A DNA stretch of 19,598 nt from Psychroflexus sp. Lineage in GTDB: Bacteria; Bacteroidota; Bacteroidia; Flavobacteriales; Flavobacteriaceae. Below, in pieces: positions 1-7,252 of this stretch. The position numbers and the translations under genes are program-made. Each line of letters opens with the position of its first letter. The first letter of the stretch is position 1. The notes under the pieces are model-generated. The model worked only from the letters and a program-made list of their open reading frames with translations, was not told the origin of the DNA and did no database searches. The DNA lies in contig PXBV01000353.1 in NCBI GenBank assembly GCA_003565575.1, forward strand, positions 1 to 19,598. The letters are read 5' to 3'.

Positions 1-743
1 AGGATTCATTTGATAAATATAGGATATCTGATGCTTTGATGACCAGTTATAAATTAGTTTGGGATGATTTCTGTTCTTGGTTTTTAGAAATTATTAAACC
101 AGATTACCAGCAACCTATAGACAAAACTACCTTGGAAGCTACTATTGCATTTTTTGAAGATAATCTTAAGATATTACATCCATTTATGCCATTTGTCACC
201 GAAGAACTTTGGCATCAGATAAAGAAAAGAGACGCTAAAGATTCATTAACTATTTCAAGCTGGCCAACTCAAACGGACTATAATTCTTCACTTATCAAAA
301 ATTTTGAATTTGCCACGGATGTAGTTTCTGGCATAAGAACTATTAGAAAAGAAAAACATATAGCTTTTAAAAATCAAATTGACTTACTTGTACTCAATAA
401 TGAATCTGTTACAGACCAATTAGACTCTATTCTGATAAAATTAGGTAATATTAGTAATTTATCATACACAGATGTCCAAGTGGAGGGTAGCTTAAGTTTC
501 AGAGTAAAATCGAATGAATATTTTATACCTGTTGCAGGCAACATAGATGTAGAGGCTGAAAAACAAAAATTGGAGAATGAATTGAAGTATTACGAAGGGT
601 TTTTAAAGTCTGTTGAAAAAAAATTGGCCAACGAAAAATTTGTAAATAATGCACCAGAAAAGGTAGTAGCCATAGAAAAGCAAAAAAGAGATGATGCTCT
701 TGCACAAATTCAAACTATTACAAAAAGTTTGAAAAGCTTATAA
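1..743 (+). CDS. valS: Valine--tRNA ligase, C-terminal part (5' end outside window)
   Basis: This is the C-terminal part of valyl-tRNA synthetase, the cytoplasmic class I enzyme that charges tRNA-Val. The reading frame is open from base 3 at the left edge, so the gene begins outside the window; the TTG at 36 and ATG at 39 are internal codons. The residues around 'YKLVWDDFCSWFLE' and 'HPFMPFVTEELWHQI' are the typical anticodon-binding domain of ValRS. The last 65 or so residues, rich in Lys and Glu, form the coiled-coil tRNA-binding arm that is diagnostic of ValRS against IleRS and LeuRS ('NAPEKVVAIEKQKRDDA'). The stop is TAA at 741-743. The next gene is convergent, and no strong terminator hairpin is visible in the 74-base gap. 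Identification is from family motifs and is secure. Confidence 0.96.
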   Translation, partial: DSFDKYRISDALMTSYKLVWDDFCSWFLEIIKPDYQQPIDKTTLEATIAFFEDNLKILHPFMPFVTEELWHQIKKRDAKDSLTISSWPTQTDYNSSLIKNFEFATDVVSGIRTIRKEKHIAFKNQIDLLVLNNESVTDQLDSILIKLGNISNLSYTDVQVEGSLSFRVKSNEYFIPVAGNIDVEAEKQKLENELKYYEGFLKSVEKKLANEKFVNNAPEKVVAIEKQKRDDALAQIQTITKSLKSL

Positions 744-817
744 ATAGCTAGATTATTAATAAATCCAAACCAATTAATAGCCATTGACTTAGACTGTAAA
801 TAATTTTATGGAGGTAA

Positions 818-1123
818 TTAAATTACATTAAACTCTTCACCAAGATGACGTTGAGCGAGTTTAATGTACTTAATTTTGGATTCACGTTGGGAGAACTTTT
901 TTACTTGAAACATGGCATTGGCTTTAAAAGCATTCACTAATTCTTCCCCATTAACAGGATTCTGAGTTACTTTTAAATCAGATTCATTTTTAGCATGCTT
1001 GAAGTATGCGTAGAAATAAAGAAGCACGTCTTGAGGGAATTTTTTTTCAGTTTCACTTACCTTTTTATAAGCTAGATTAAAAAGCTCATCAAGCTCTTTG
1101 TTGGAGTATTTTTTAAAATCCAT
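818..1123 (-). CDS. Acyl-CoA-binding protein (ACBP family), divergent
   Basis: A 101-residue protein of ACBP size and pattern. ACBP is a four-helix cytosolic protein that binds long-chain acyl-CoA esters and buffers or delivers them to lipid synthesis. The segment at residues 31-44 (QDVLLYFYAYFKHA) matches the family's 'Y..YK' acyl-CoA-binding helix, with Y38 and K42 as the likely ligand contacts. The second usual signature, KAKW.AW, is not intact: the corresponding stretch near residues 68-78 reads KANAMFQVKKF, without tryptophan. The start overlaps the psd stop in a TAATG arrangement, so translation is probably coupled. As the last gene of a lipid operon it fits a role in acyl-CoA handling. 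The family call is fairly sure; acyl-chain preference is unknown. Confidence 0.85.
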   Translation of the reverse strand: MDFKKYSNKELDELFNLAYKKVSETEKKFPQDVLLYFYAYFKHAKNESDLKVTQNPVNGEELVNAFKANAMFQVKKFSQRESKIKYIKLAQRHLGEEFNVI

Positions 1124-1785
1124 TACTTTTTTACTTTTGAAATAATAGATTCTCCACCTTTCACTTTTTGATTTAGTTCTACTTTAATTTCAGCATCAAC
1201 TGGCAAAAACAAATCAACTCTAGAGCCAAATTTGATAAATCCAAAGTCACTTCCTTGCTCTGCTTGTTCTCCTTTTTTAGCATAGTTGACAATTCTTCTA
1301 GCTACAGCACCTGCAATTTGTCTAAACAGAACATTTCCAAACTTTGCAGTTTCAACAACAACTGTGGTTCTTTCGTTTTCTTCACTAGATTTAGGATGCC
1401 ATGCCACCAAAAATTTTCCAGGGTGGTATTTACTAAACACTACTTTACCACCTACAGGGTAGCGTGTAACATGTACATTGAGTGGTGACATAAAAATGGA
1501 AACTTGTATGCGTTCTTCCTTTAGGAATTCTGGCTCATAAACTTTCTCTATGGCAACAACTTTACCATCAACAGGAGAAAGGACTTTATCATCATTTTTT
1601 ACAATGTTGCGTTTAGGGTTTCTAAAAAATTGAGCAATAAGAATGAACATTAATAAGGTTACACCAAATACAAGGTAAATAATCCACTGTTGATTGTCAT
1701 TGACTATGGCATTTGTAATAAGATTTATAGAGATAAAACTTATTAAACTAATCACTAAAATAGTGGAACCCTCTCTATGAAACAT
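1123..1785 (-). CDS. psd: Phosphatidylserine decarboxylase, short form
   Basis: This 220-residue protein decarboxylates phosphatidylserine to phosphatidylethanolamine at the inner membrane. Residues 8-27 and 34-52 are hydrophobic membrane segments. The catalytic core follows: the SPVDGK motif (D73), an H105 in 'NVHVTRYP', and 'FGSR' at 186-189, where self-cleavage before S188 should give the pyruvoyl group. The short length and FGS rather than LGST cleavage site match the compact psd/archaetidylserine-decarboxylase-like branch common in Bacteroidota, not the roughly 320-residue E. coli form. The start lies 11 bases inside cdsA, and the stop overlaps the ACBP start. That placement supports co-translation with CDP-diacylglycerol synthesis. 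No pssA, which makes the substrate, is present in the window. Confidence 0.94.
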   Translation of the reverse strand: MFHREGSTILVISLISFISINLITNAIVNDNQQWIIYLVFGVTLLMFILIAQFFRNPKRNIVKNDDKVLSPVDGKVVAIEKVYEPEFLKEERIQVSIFMSPLNVHVTRYPVGGKVVFSKYHPGKFLVAWHPKSSEENERTTVVVETAKFGNVLFRQIAGAVARRIVNYAKKGEQAEQGSDFGFIKFGSRVDLFLPVDAEIKVELNQKVKGGESIISKVKK

Positions 1786-2605
1786 AATCTAAAATTAAAA
1801 TAAAAACAAAAACAAATGTACTAGAAAAAAGAATACTATCCATTCTATCAAAAACACCTCCATGACCTGGCATTATTTTACCGCTATCCTTCACATCTGC
1901 TTTTCTTTTAAATTTAGACTGAACAAGATCTCCAAGCGTACCAAAAACGCTAGCGATAATAGCAAGAACAAACCACGCCCACCAAGGCAATATAGCTATG
2001 TAATAATAAATAATAAAACTGGCTAATATAGAAGCCAAAGCTCCGCCAATAAAGCCTTCTACTGTTTTTTTGGGAGAAATTCTTTCTAACAATTTATGTT
2101 TTCCAAAATTTTTTCCTACTAAGTATGCAAAAGAATCGTTTACCCATATCAAGACAAATGTACCAACGAGAACATATTCAAAATCTTTATCATAAACTGG
2201 AATAATAGTAAGGAATATAATGGAAGGCACTATATAAAAAAGAGTAAGTAAATGCTTTTTCCCTTCAAAAATGGGAATTTCATTAAGTGTAAACAAGTCT
2301 TTTAAAAGGAAGATCTTTACAAGGAGCGTCATCATTGCATAAGCAAAAAGTGGAATGAGTACAGAATTAGGAATATGAGTATCTTTTTCAAAAAAGTAAA
2401 ATTGATGAAAATAATACAAAAGTATAACTAGGGAAACGTAGGAGATTAAGTTCTTGAATTTGAGTAAGGTTTGAAATTCTTTCAAACAAATAAAACCAAC
2501 AATTGTAAAAAAAATCAGGAGCAAATAATGGCTTAAAAATGCAGATGATATGATAATAATCACATACAAAGCACCCGTAAGACTCCTTTTTAAAATTTCA
2601 GACAT
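1775..2605 (-). CDS. cdsA: Phosphatidate cytidylyltransferase (CDP-diacylglycerol synthase)
   Basis: This 276-residue integral membrane enzyme condenses CTP and phosphatidic acid to CDP-diacylglycerol, the precursor of all major phospholipids. It has about seven to eight hydrophobic segments across its length. Near the C-terminus (about residues 230-257) is the full CDS signature: S-K-F-K-R, then K-D-S-G, then PGHGGVFDRMDS, whose paired acidic residues bind the metal. The length is typical. It begins 3 bases after the LUD gene and overlaps psd by 11 bases, so the two phospholipid enzymes are probably co-translated. Assignment from the signature is very secure. Confidence 0.96.
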   Translation of the reverse strand: MSEILKRSLTGALYVIIIISSAFLSHYLLLIFFTIVGFICLKEFQTLLKFKNLISYVSLVILLYYFHQFYFFEKDTHIPNSVLIPLFAYAMMTLLVKIFLLKDLFTLNEIPIFEGKKHLLTLFYIVPSIIFLTIIPVYDKDFEYVLVGTFVLIWVNDSFAYLVGKNFGKHKLLERISPKKTVEGFIGGALASILASFIIYYYIAILPWWAWFVLAIIASVFGTLGDLVQSKFKRKADVKDSGKIMPGHGGVFDRMDSILFSSTFVFVFILILDYVS

Positions 2606-2608
2606 TGT

Positions 2609-3214
2609 TTATAAATCTTCTAATAATAGTAAATATAAGTTTTTTGGTGTACTTCCATAACTCATAAAATCAGAATCTTTATTTTCATCAAAGGTCTTGA
2701 TTGTGGTAATGTTTGTAGGTAATTTTGAATGTTGGCGTTTATTGATATGTTGTAGACCTTCGCCAATCGTTTTAATAAGCTGACTAGTTTTGGCTACAAT
2801 TATAAAATTAAGCGGCAAATCAGCTAGTTTTTTGTCTCCAATTTGGTTGGAGCTCATTAAAATAGCTCCTGTATTTGATATTAAAAATTCACATTCCGAA
2901 AGAAAAAAACTGGAGTTTAATTTTGTAGTAAAAGTGAGTTGATTATGACCAAACGTTTCAGCTAATTTTTTATGGTTACAATAGGCACTGGTATTGTACC
3001 AGTTGTTTTCTTTTAAAATTTCAGAAAAATTTAATCTTAATTCATTTTCATCTTCGCAGTATAAAAATTTACCCCCGTTTTTTTTAAAGTTTTGAACAAA
3101 CTCTTCGTCAACTGGTATTTCTGGTTTGGGCATAAATTTACCAAGCTCATTGCCGTTTTCATCGGTAGGATGCTTATCAGAAGATTTCCCAAGCAGTCGT
3201 TTAAAGAGGTTCAT
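2609..3214 (-). CDS. LUD (LutC/YkgG-like) domain protein
   Basis: A 201-residue protein with the LUD fold. The core signature is visible at about residues 108-146: 'FLISNTGAILMSS', then 'LADLPLNFIIVAKTSQLI', matching the 'TG.i......LP..hi.v' pattern of LutC-type proteins. LUD proteins of lactate-utilisation operons (LutB/LutC) take part in L-lactate oxidation. Here no lutA or lutB iron-sulfur partner is nearby, so the lactate role should not be assumed. The N-terminus is polar and charged, with no signal peptide or membrane segment. It is first in the operon with cdsA, psd and ACBP; from general knowledge a LUD gene beside cdsA is common in Flavobacteriaceae, usually next to ftsH, which is not present here. 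The role is unknown. Confidence 0.85.
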   Translation of the reverse strand: MNLFKRLLGKSSDKHPTDENGNELGKFMPKPEIPVDEEFVQNFKKNGGKFLYCEDENELRLNFSEILKENNWYNTSAYCNHKKLAETFGHNQLTFTTKLNSSFFLSECEFLISNTGAILMSSNQIGDKKLADLPLNFIIVAKTSQLIKTIGEGLQHINKRQHSKLPTNITTIKTFDENKDSDFMSYGSTPKNLYLLLLEDL

Positions 3215-3298
3215 AAAAATTTATCAAACATTAAAATAAAATTTTTCATAACTTAAAAAAAAGTAGCTTATAACAAAACTCAATCGCTTTTTTTATCA

Positions 3299-3328
3299 TT
3301 TAATTAATGAAAATTCTAATTAATTAAA
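3299..3328. repeat. AT-only inverted repeat between dnaN and the LUD operon
   Basis: Ten bases at 3299-3308 (TTTAATTAAT) are exactly repeated in inverted form at 3319-3328, with a 10-base spacer. The stem has only A:T pairs and no following T-tract, so it is a poor intrinsic terminator. It may be a regulator site upstream of the LUD-cdsA-psd operon or may simply reflect base composition. The rest of the 259-base gap (3215-3473) shows no ORF, no RNA gene and no clear promoter box. Confidence 0.35.
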
Positions 3329-3473
3329 GCAAGCTTGTAGATTCAACTTAACGAATCGAAATTAGTATTATTAACTTATTTACAAACAAATATCTTTAAT
3401 ACTGTTAAGCCTAAAAGTTAATTTAAGGATGAGTAAAGTCTTTAAACAGATGGATAAAATCGAAATCAAACTA

Positions 3474-4595
3474 TTATTGATTACCTAGCATTACAGGCAT
3501 GACAAGCATAGTAATGTCTTCTCCAGTTTCCAGACCATCTACAGGAGTTAAGATTCCAGCTCGGTTTGGCAAACTCATTTTGATTTTAATGTCATCAGAA
3601 TTTAAATTATTCAACATTTCAGTTAAAAACTTAGAGTTAAATCCAATTGTTAAATCATCTCCTTGATAATCACATGAAAGCCTTTCTTCAGCTTTGCTAG
3701 AGTAATCTAAATCTTCCGCAGAAATATTCAGCTCTGCACCTGCAATTTTAAGTCTGATTTGATGGGTAGTTTTATTAGAAAAAATCGACACCCTTCTTAC
3801 TGAGCTTAAAAACAAGGCTCTGTCTATAGTCAATACATTAGGATTTTCAACAGGAATTACCGCATCGTAATTAGGGTACTTACCCTCCACCAACCTGCAG
3901 GTCAATTCAATGTTTTCAAAACTGAATCTCGCATTAGAATCATTAAATTCAATAATCACATCTTCTTCACTTCCTAGTAATACACCTTTTAATAAATTAA
4001 GAGGTTTTTTAGGCATAATAAATTCTGATGGATGATCAGTTTTAATATCTGTTCTAGTATATTTTACTAATTTATGAGCATCTGTACCAACAAAAATTAA
4101 TGCATCTTCTGTAAACCTAAAGAAAACCCCATTCATAACTGGCCTTAAATCATCATTTCCAGTAGCAAAAATTGTTTTATTGATGGCTGTAGACAATATA
4201 TCTCCTACCAAAACAGTTTTTTGAGCATCCTCAATAGCTACAGGAGAAGGAAAATCTTCAGAATCAGCATAAGCTAAAGCGTATTTGCCTTGGTCAGAAC
4301 TAATTTCAATAGTATGGTTATCCAGTTTATTAAACGTAAGAGGCTGTTCTGGAAAAGCTTTAAGTGTGTCTAACAGAAGTCTTGCCGGAACTGCAATCTC
4401 CCCGTCATCAGAAGATTCTACTTCTAACTTTGCACTTATTGTAGTTTCTAAATCTGACGCTGTTATTTTTAACGTATTTTGATTTAACTCCAAAAGGAAA
4501 TTATCTAAAATAGGCATTGTGTTATTTGTGTTGATAACTCCTCCAAGGGTTTGAAGGTTTTTCAACATATATGTACTGGATATTATGAATTTCAT
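3474..4595 (-). CDS. dnaN: DNA polymerase III beta subunit (sliding clamp)
   Basis: This 373-residue protein has the length and pattern of the bacterial beta clamp: three similar domains of about 120 residues that dimerise into a ring around DNA and tether polymerase III and repair enzymes. Typical landmarks are the N-terminal 'MKFIISSTYMLKNLQTLGGVI' type opening, 'PARLLLDTLKAFPEQPL' in domain 1, 'ATGNDDLRPVMNGVFF' and 'FVGTDAHKL' in domain 2, 'CRLVEGKYPNYDAVIP' at the 2-3 junction, and the C-terminal '.TPVDG' and 'MLVMPVML' that build the protein-binding cleft. It is not next to dnaA or an origin-like region, which is normal for Bacteroidota. A TATATTTG box lies just upstream, giving a very short predicted leader. 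Confidence 0.97.
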   Translation of the reverse strand: MKFIISSTYMLKNLQTLGGVINTNNTMPILDNFLLELNQNTLKITASDLETTISAKLEVESSDDGEIAVPARLLLDTLKAFPEQPLTFNKLDNHTIEISSDQGKYALAYADSEDFPSPVAIEDAQKTVLVGDILSTAINKTIFATGNDDLRPVMNGVFFRFTEDALIFVGTDAHKLVKYTRTDIKTDHPSEFIMPKKPLNLLKGVLLGSEEDVIIEFNDSNARFSFENIELTCRLVEGKYPNYDAVIPVENPNVLTIDRALFLSSVRRVSIFSNKTTHQIRLKIAGAELNISAEDLDYSSKAEERLSCDYQGDDLTIGFNSKFLTEMLNNLNSDDIKIKMSLPNRAGILTPVDGLETGEDITMLVMPVMLGNQ

Positions 4596-4616
4596 GAAAT
4601 AAAGTATTTATAAATG

Positions 4617-4624
4617 CAAATATA
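4617..4624 (-). promoter_or_regulatory. Predicted -7 box of dnaN (TATATTTG)
   Basis: Read on the minus strand this is TATATTTG, an exact match to the Bacteroidota -7 consensus TAnnTTTG. It would place the transcript start about 15 bases before the dnaN start codon. A TTTG lies upstream, but at about 11 bases it is closer than the usual spacing of a -33 element, so only the -7 half is well supported. Confidence 0.55.
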
Positions 4625-4670
4625 TTTTATTCTAACAAATATTAACCTATTATGATGAACTAAGGTGAAT

Positions 4671-5072
4671 TTACAGATGTTGATTGTTTATAGTATCTCT
4701 GATTAGCTCATTAGTATACTCCCATTGACTCAAGCCGCCTTTAAGTTGATATATTTGCTTGAACCCAGCTTCTTTCAATATAGCAGTGCATTTTTTGGAA
4801 CGTCTTCCTGTCCGGCAATAGACGGCTACAGGCTTGTTTTTATCCAACAACTTAATTTTTTTATCAAAGTCTTCGTCATATATTAAATTTTGAGCACCTT
4901 TCAAGTGTCCTTCTTGAAAGGCTTCTAATGCCCTAACATCGATGAGCTGAAGTGAATCAATAGCCATTAATTCTTTCATTTCATCAGATGAAACTAAAAC
5001 AGGCTGACTGCCTGTGTCTTTACAAGAAGCAGATAACACAAGCAGAAGAAGAATTGACAGTAAACTTCTCAT
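4671..5072 (-). CDS. Rhodanese-like sulfurtransferase, probable lipoprotein
   Basis: A single-domain rhodanese of 133 residues. It begins with a charged tip, a leucine-rich core and a cysteine at C17 (LSASC), which reads as a lipoprotein signal peptide; the mature protein would be anchored in the periplasm or outer membrane. The rhodanese domain follows: LIDVRALEAFQEGH at about 43-56, then the active-site loop CRTGRR with nucleophile C86, then 'GGLSQWE' near the end. Rhodaneses carry sulfur as a cysteine persulfide; the physiological donor and acceptor here are unknown. Its start codon overlaps the stop of the upstream rhodanese in an ATGA arrangement, so the pair is co-translated. The lipobox is slightly non-canonical (S at -3), so export is likely but not certain. 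Confidence 0.88.
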   Translation of the reverse strand: MRSLLSILLLLVLSASCKDTGSQPVLVSSDEMKELMAIDSLQLIDVRALEAFQEGHLKGAQNLIYDEDFDKKIKLLDKNKPVAVYCRTGRRSKKCTAILKEAGFKQIYQLKGGLSQWEYTNELIRDTINNQHL

Positions 5073-5380
5073 TTTTTAATATCACCTTTCCAATCCAAAA
5101 TACCTCCTTCCAAATTATAAGCGTTTTCAATACCAACTCTGTTCATAAGTTGACAGGCCATTTCGCTACGTCTACCAGATCTACAGTATACATAGTAATC
5201 TTTATCTTTCGGTAGCTTCTCAATTTCTTTCATAAAGTTGGAAGAATCTTGAATATTTATAAGTTGAGCACTTTCAATATAACCCTCTTCAAATTCTTCG
5301 GGTGTTCTTACGTCTATAATTACAGGATGCTTAGACGCTTTCAAGCCTTCAGTCCAATTCTTCTGATTTAAATTTTCCAT
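5069..5380 (-). CDS. Rhodanese-like sulfurtransferase, cytoplasmic
   Basis: A 103-residue single-domain rhodanese with no signal peptide. It has IIDVRTPEEFEEGYI (about 21-35), the active loop CRSGRRS with nucleophile C66, and 'LEGGILDWKGD' near the C-terminus. The domain architecture is that of GlpE/PspE-type proteins, which move sulfane sulfur or detoxify thiols. It is the first gene of a two-gene unit with an exported paralogue, and the two resemble each other enough to suggest a tandem duplication followed by relocation of one copy. The marR gene is divergent across a 158-base gap. Confidence 0.92.
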   Translation of the reverse strand: MENLNQKNWTEGLKASKHPVIIDVRTPEEFEEGYIESAQLINIQDSSNFMKEIEKLPKDKDYYVYCRSGRRSEMACQLMNRVGIENAYNLEGGILDWKGDIKK

Positions 5381-5508
5381 TCTATTTCTTTTTAAAAAAG
5401 TAAAAATACAATATTCCGTATAGTTAGTACATCTATCTTCATATTTCTATGCATTTTTTTTCATATAAAGTTTAACATAGTATTTAAATTATAAACAAAA
5501 AACACTAC

Positions 5509-5516
5509 TACATTTG
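5509..5516 (+). promoter_or_regulatory. Predicted -7 box of the marR operon (TACATTTG)
   Basis: TACATTTG matches the Bacteroidota consensus TAnnTTTG exactly. It predicts transcription starting near 5523, giving a leader of about 16 bases before the marR ATG at 5539. No convincing TTG -33 element is present at the expected distance. Confidence 0.55.
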
Positions 5517-5520
5517 TATA

Positions 5521-5530
5521 AACAATTGTT
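5521..5530. promoter_or_regulatory. Palindrome AACAATTGTT, candidate MarR operator
   Basis: A perfect 10-base palindrome sits on the predicted transcription start of the marR operon. It is flanked by an outer inverted repeat, ACTACA at 5507-5512 and TGTAGT at 5530-5535, centred on almost the same point. MarR-family proteins are dimers that often repress their own promoter by binding such palindromes. Binding is inferred from position and symmetry only. Confidence 0.45.
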
Positions 5531-5538
5531 GTAGTTAC

Positions 5539-6003
5539 ATGGTTATAGAAAAACAGCTTAAAATTTCAAAACAGCTTCCTGAATATAAGCGAAGTTTATT
5601 AAATGTGCTTTACACAGGCAATTGGGTTACTGATGAAATAACTAACATCTTGAAACCTTTTGATATAACGACTCAGCAATTTAATGTTCTTAGAATTTTG
5701 AAAGGAATGAATGGTAAGCCCTGTACGCTCCAAACTATTCAAGAGCGAATGATAAGCAAAATGAGTAACACTACTAGATTGGTAGATAAACTCATCAAAA
5801 AAAATTACGTAAGTAGAGAACAGTGCGAAAGCAATAGAAGAAAAGTTGATATAACAATTACAAATGAAGGCATAGACTATCTAAATAAAATAAACAACGT
5901 AGTAGATAATAAAGAAGAACAGCTCACTCAAAATCTTACAATTGATGAGTTGTATCAATTAAATGAACTATTAAATAAATTAAGAACAGAAAATTATGAA
6001 TAA
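5539..6003 (+). CDS. MarR-family transcriptional regulator
   Basis: A 154-residue winged-helix regulator of MarR type. Residues about 40-100 form the DNA-binding domain: 'FDITTQQFNVLRILKG' starts it, 'ISKMSNTTRLVDKLIKKNYV' is the helix-turn-helix with its recognition helix, and the wing contains 'RKVDITITNEG'. Long N- and C-terminal helices provide dimerisation. It leads an operon with a nitroreductase, whose start lies 8 bases inside it, and a YceI protein. That arrangement suggests it senses a quinone, oxidant or electrophile, or redox state, and controls both itself and its downstream genes through the palindrome at 5521-5530. The ligand is not visible in the sequence; there is no obvious pair of redox cysteines. 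Confidence 0.93.
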   Translation: MVIEKQLKISKQLPEYKRSLLNVLYTGNWVTDEITNILKPFDITTQQFNVLRILKGMNGKPCTLQTIQERMISKMSNTTRLVDKLIKKNYVSREQCESNRRKVDITITNEGIDYLNKINNVVDNKEEQLTQNLTIDELYQLNELLNKLRTENYE

Positions 6004-6628
6004 TTACATTGAAAATTTACACTGGCGGTACGCCACCAAACAGTTCAACTCAGAGAAAAAAGTAACTGAAAAAGATCTAGAAGTGTTGCTAGAAGCTATC
6101 AGATTATCCGCATCTTCTTACGGCTTACAACCTTACGAAGTTATCGTAGTAAGTGATCCTGCTGTAAAAGCTAAACTAAAACCAGCAGCTTTTGGTCAAC
6201 CACAAATTACAGATTCATCTTATCTTTTAGTATTTGCTTACAATACTAACGTAGACGAAGACTATCTAGATGCGTTTATCAAAAATAACAGTGATACTCG
6301 TAATCAGCCAATTGAAGATTTTGAAGGTCTAAAAGATATGATTAAAAATACTGTTCTGACATTTTCTGATGAAACTAAAGAAGTTTGGGCGTCTAGACAA
6401 ACCTATTTAGCTTTAGGAAATTTGTTGTCTGTAGCAGCAGATATGAAAATAGATGTTTGTCCAATGGAAGGTTTTAATCCAGCTGAATTTGATGAGATAT
6501 TAGATCTTAGCTCAAAACATTTAAAGTCTGTGGCACTTGCAACTATAGGTTACCGAAGTGAAGAAGACGGATTAGCGAATGCTAAAAAAGTAAGAAAGTC
6601 TAAAGAAGAATTATTTACAAGAATTTAA
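5996..6628 (+). CDS. NAD(P)H-dependent nitroreductase family oxidoreductase (NfsB-like)
   Basis: A 210-residue FMN enzyme of the nitroreductase family, close in layout to E. coli NfsB and related NAD(P)H:quinone/nitro oxidoreductases. The N-terminal 'RYATKQF' (residues 11-17) is the FMN-phosphate-binding arginine motif, 'SASSYGLQPYEVIVV' follows in the first helix-strand, 'CPMEGFNPAEFDEIL' is the second FMN-contacting loop, and the basic 'KKVRKSKEELF' near the end holds the last FMN phosphate ligand. Such enzymes act as dimers and reduce quinones, nitro compounds or enals by two electrons. The start overlaps the marR stop by 8 bases, which argues for translational coupling and control by that regulator. 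The physiological substrate is unknown. Confidence 0.92.
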   Translation: MNNYIENLHWRYATKQFNSEKKVTEKDLEVLLEAIRLSASSYGLQPYEVIVVSDPAVKAKLKPAAFGQPQITDSSYLLVFAYNTNVDEDYLDAFIKNNSDTRNQPIEDFEGLKDMIKNTVLTFSDETKEVWASRQTYLALGNLLSVAADMKIDVCPMEGFNPAEFDEILDLSSKHLKSVALATIGYRSEEDGLANAKKVRKSKEELFTRI

Positions 6629-6653
6629 TTATAACTATTTAAAACTCAAAACT

Positions 6654-7226
6654 ATGAAAATGAATGTATTAAAAGGTGCCTTAGCTACCACTATTATCTT
6701 GAGCTTAGTAGCATTTACCAATGCTATTGAAAAGAAAAAAGTAAACATCAAAGAAAGTACTATCCACTGGGAAGGTGAAAAATTAACTGGTTCTCATGAA
6801 GGAACTATTAATTTGAAAGAAGGATTTTTCTTAATGGAAAATGATGAGCTTGTTGGAGGTGAGTTCATTGCAGACATGACTACAATAGATGTTACAGATT
6901 TAGAAGGTAAAAGTAAAAATGACTTGATGGGTCATTTAAAATCTGATGATTTTTTTGGCGTAGAAAACTACGAAACAGCAAAGTTTGTCATTAAAACTGT
7001 TGCAAAGAAAGGAGATACATACGGGATTTCAGGTGATTTAACTATTAAAGGAAAAACTAACCCAATTGCATTTGATTTAAAAATGGATGGTAATACTGCA
7101 AGTACAAATCTTTCTGTAGATAGAACAAAATACAACGTGAGATATGGATCAAATTCATTTTTTGACAATCTTGGGGATAAAGCTATCTATGATGAATTTA
7201 AACTTGCAATTAATTTAAAATTTTAA
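6654..7226 (+). CDS. YceI-family periplasmic lipid-binding-like protein
   Basis: A 190-residue secreted protein. The first 24 or so residues are a signal peptide (basic tip, 'GALATTIILSLVAF', then TNA before the predicted cut). The mature part matches the YceI domain, a beta-barrel that in characterised relatives binds an isoprenoid such as a polyprenyl quinone. Typical landmarks are 'IKESTIHWEGEKLTGSHEG' at the start, 'GEFIADMTTIDVTDLEG', 'HLKSDDFFGVENYETAKF' and 'GDLTIKGKTNPIAF'. It is third in the marR-nitroreductase operon; the combination of a quinone-type reductase with an isoprenoid-binding protein fits a shared response to quinones or oxidants. An intrinsic terminator follows. Confidence 0.93.
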   Translation: MKMNVLKGALATTIILSLVAFTNAIEKKKVNIKESTIHWEGEKLTGSHEGTINLKEGFFLMENDELVGGEFIADMTTIDVTDLEGKSKNDLMGHLKSDDFFGVENYETAKFVIKTVAKKGDTYGISGDLTIKGKTNPIAFDLKMDGNTASTNLSVDRTKYNVRYGSNSFFDNLGDKAIYDEFKLAINLKF

Positions 7227-7252
7227 TGTTTGATTTGATTAATTGATTTTGT

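Noticed and set aside
36..41. TTG or ATG at 36-41 as a gene start
   Set aside because: The frame is open to the window edge and the upstream residues continue the ValRS anticodon-binding domain, so these are internal codons.
744..817. Possible terminator between valS and the ACBP gene
   Set aside because: Only a weak, mismatched AT stem can be drawn (around 795-828) with no GC core or clear T-tract, so it was not annotated.
2609..3214. LutC of a lactate-utilisation operon
   Set aside because: No lutA or lutB gene is adjacent; the neighbours are phospholipid genes.
3474..4595. Replication origin near dnaN
   Set aside because: No dnaA gene, no DnaA-box cluster and no gene order typical of an origin were seen; dnaN is commonly away from oriC in Bacteroidota.
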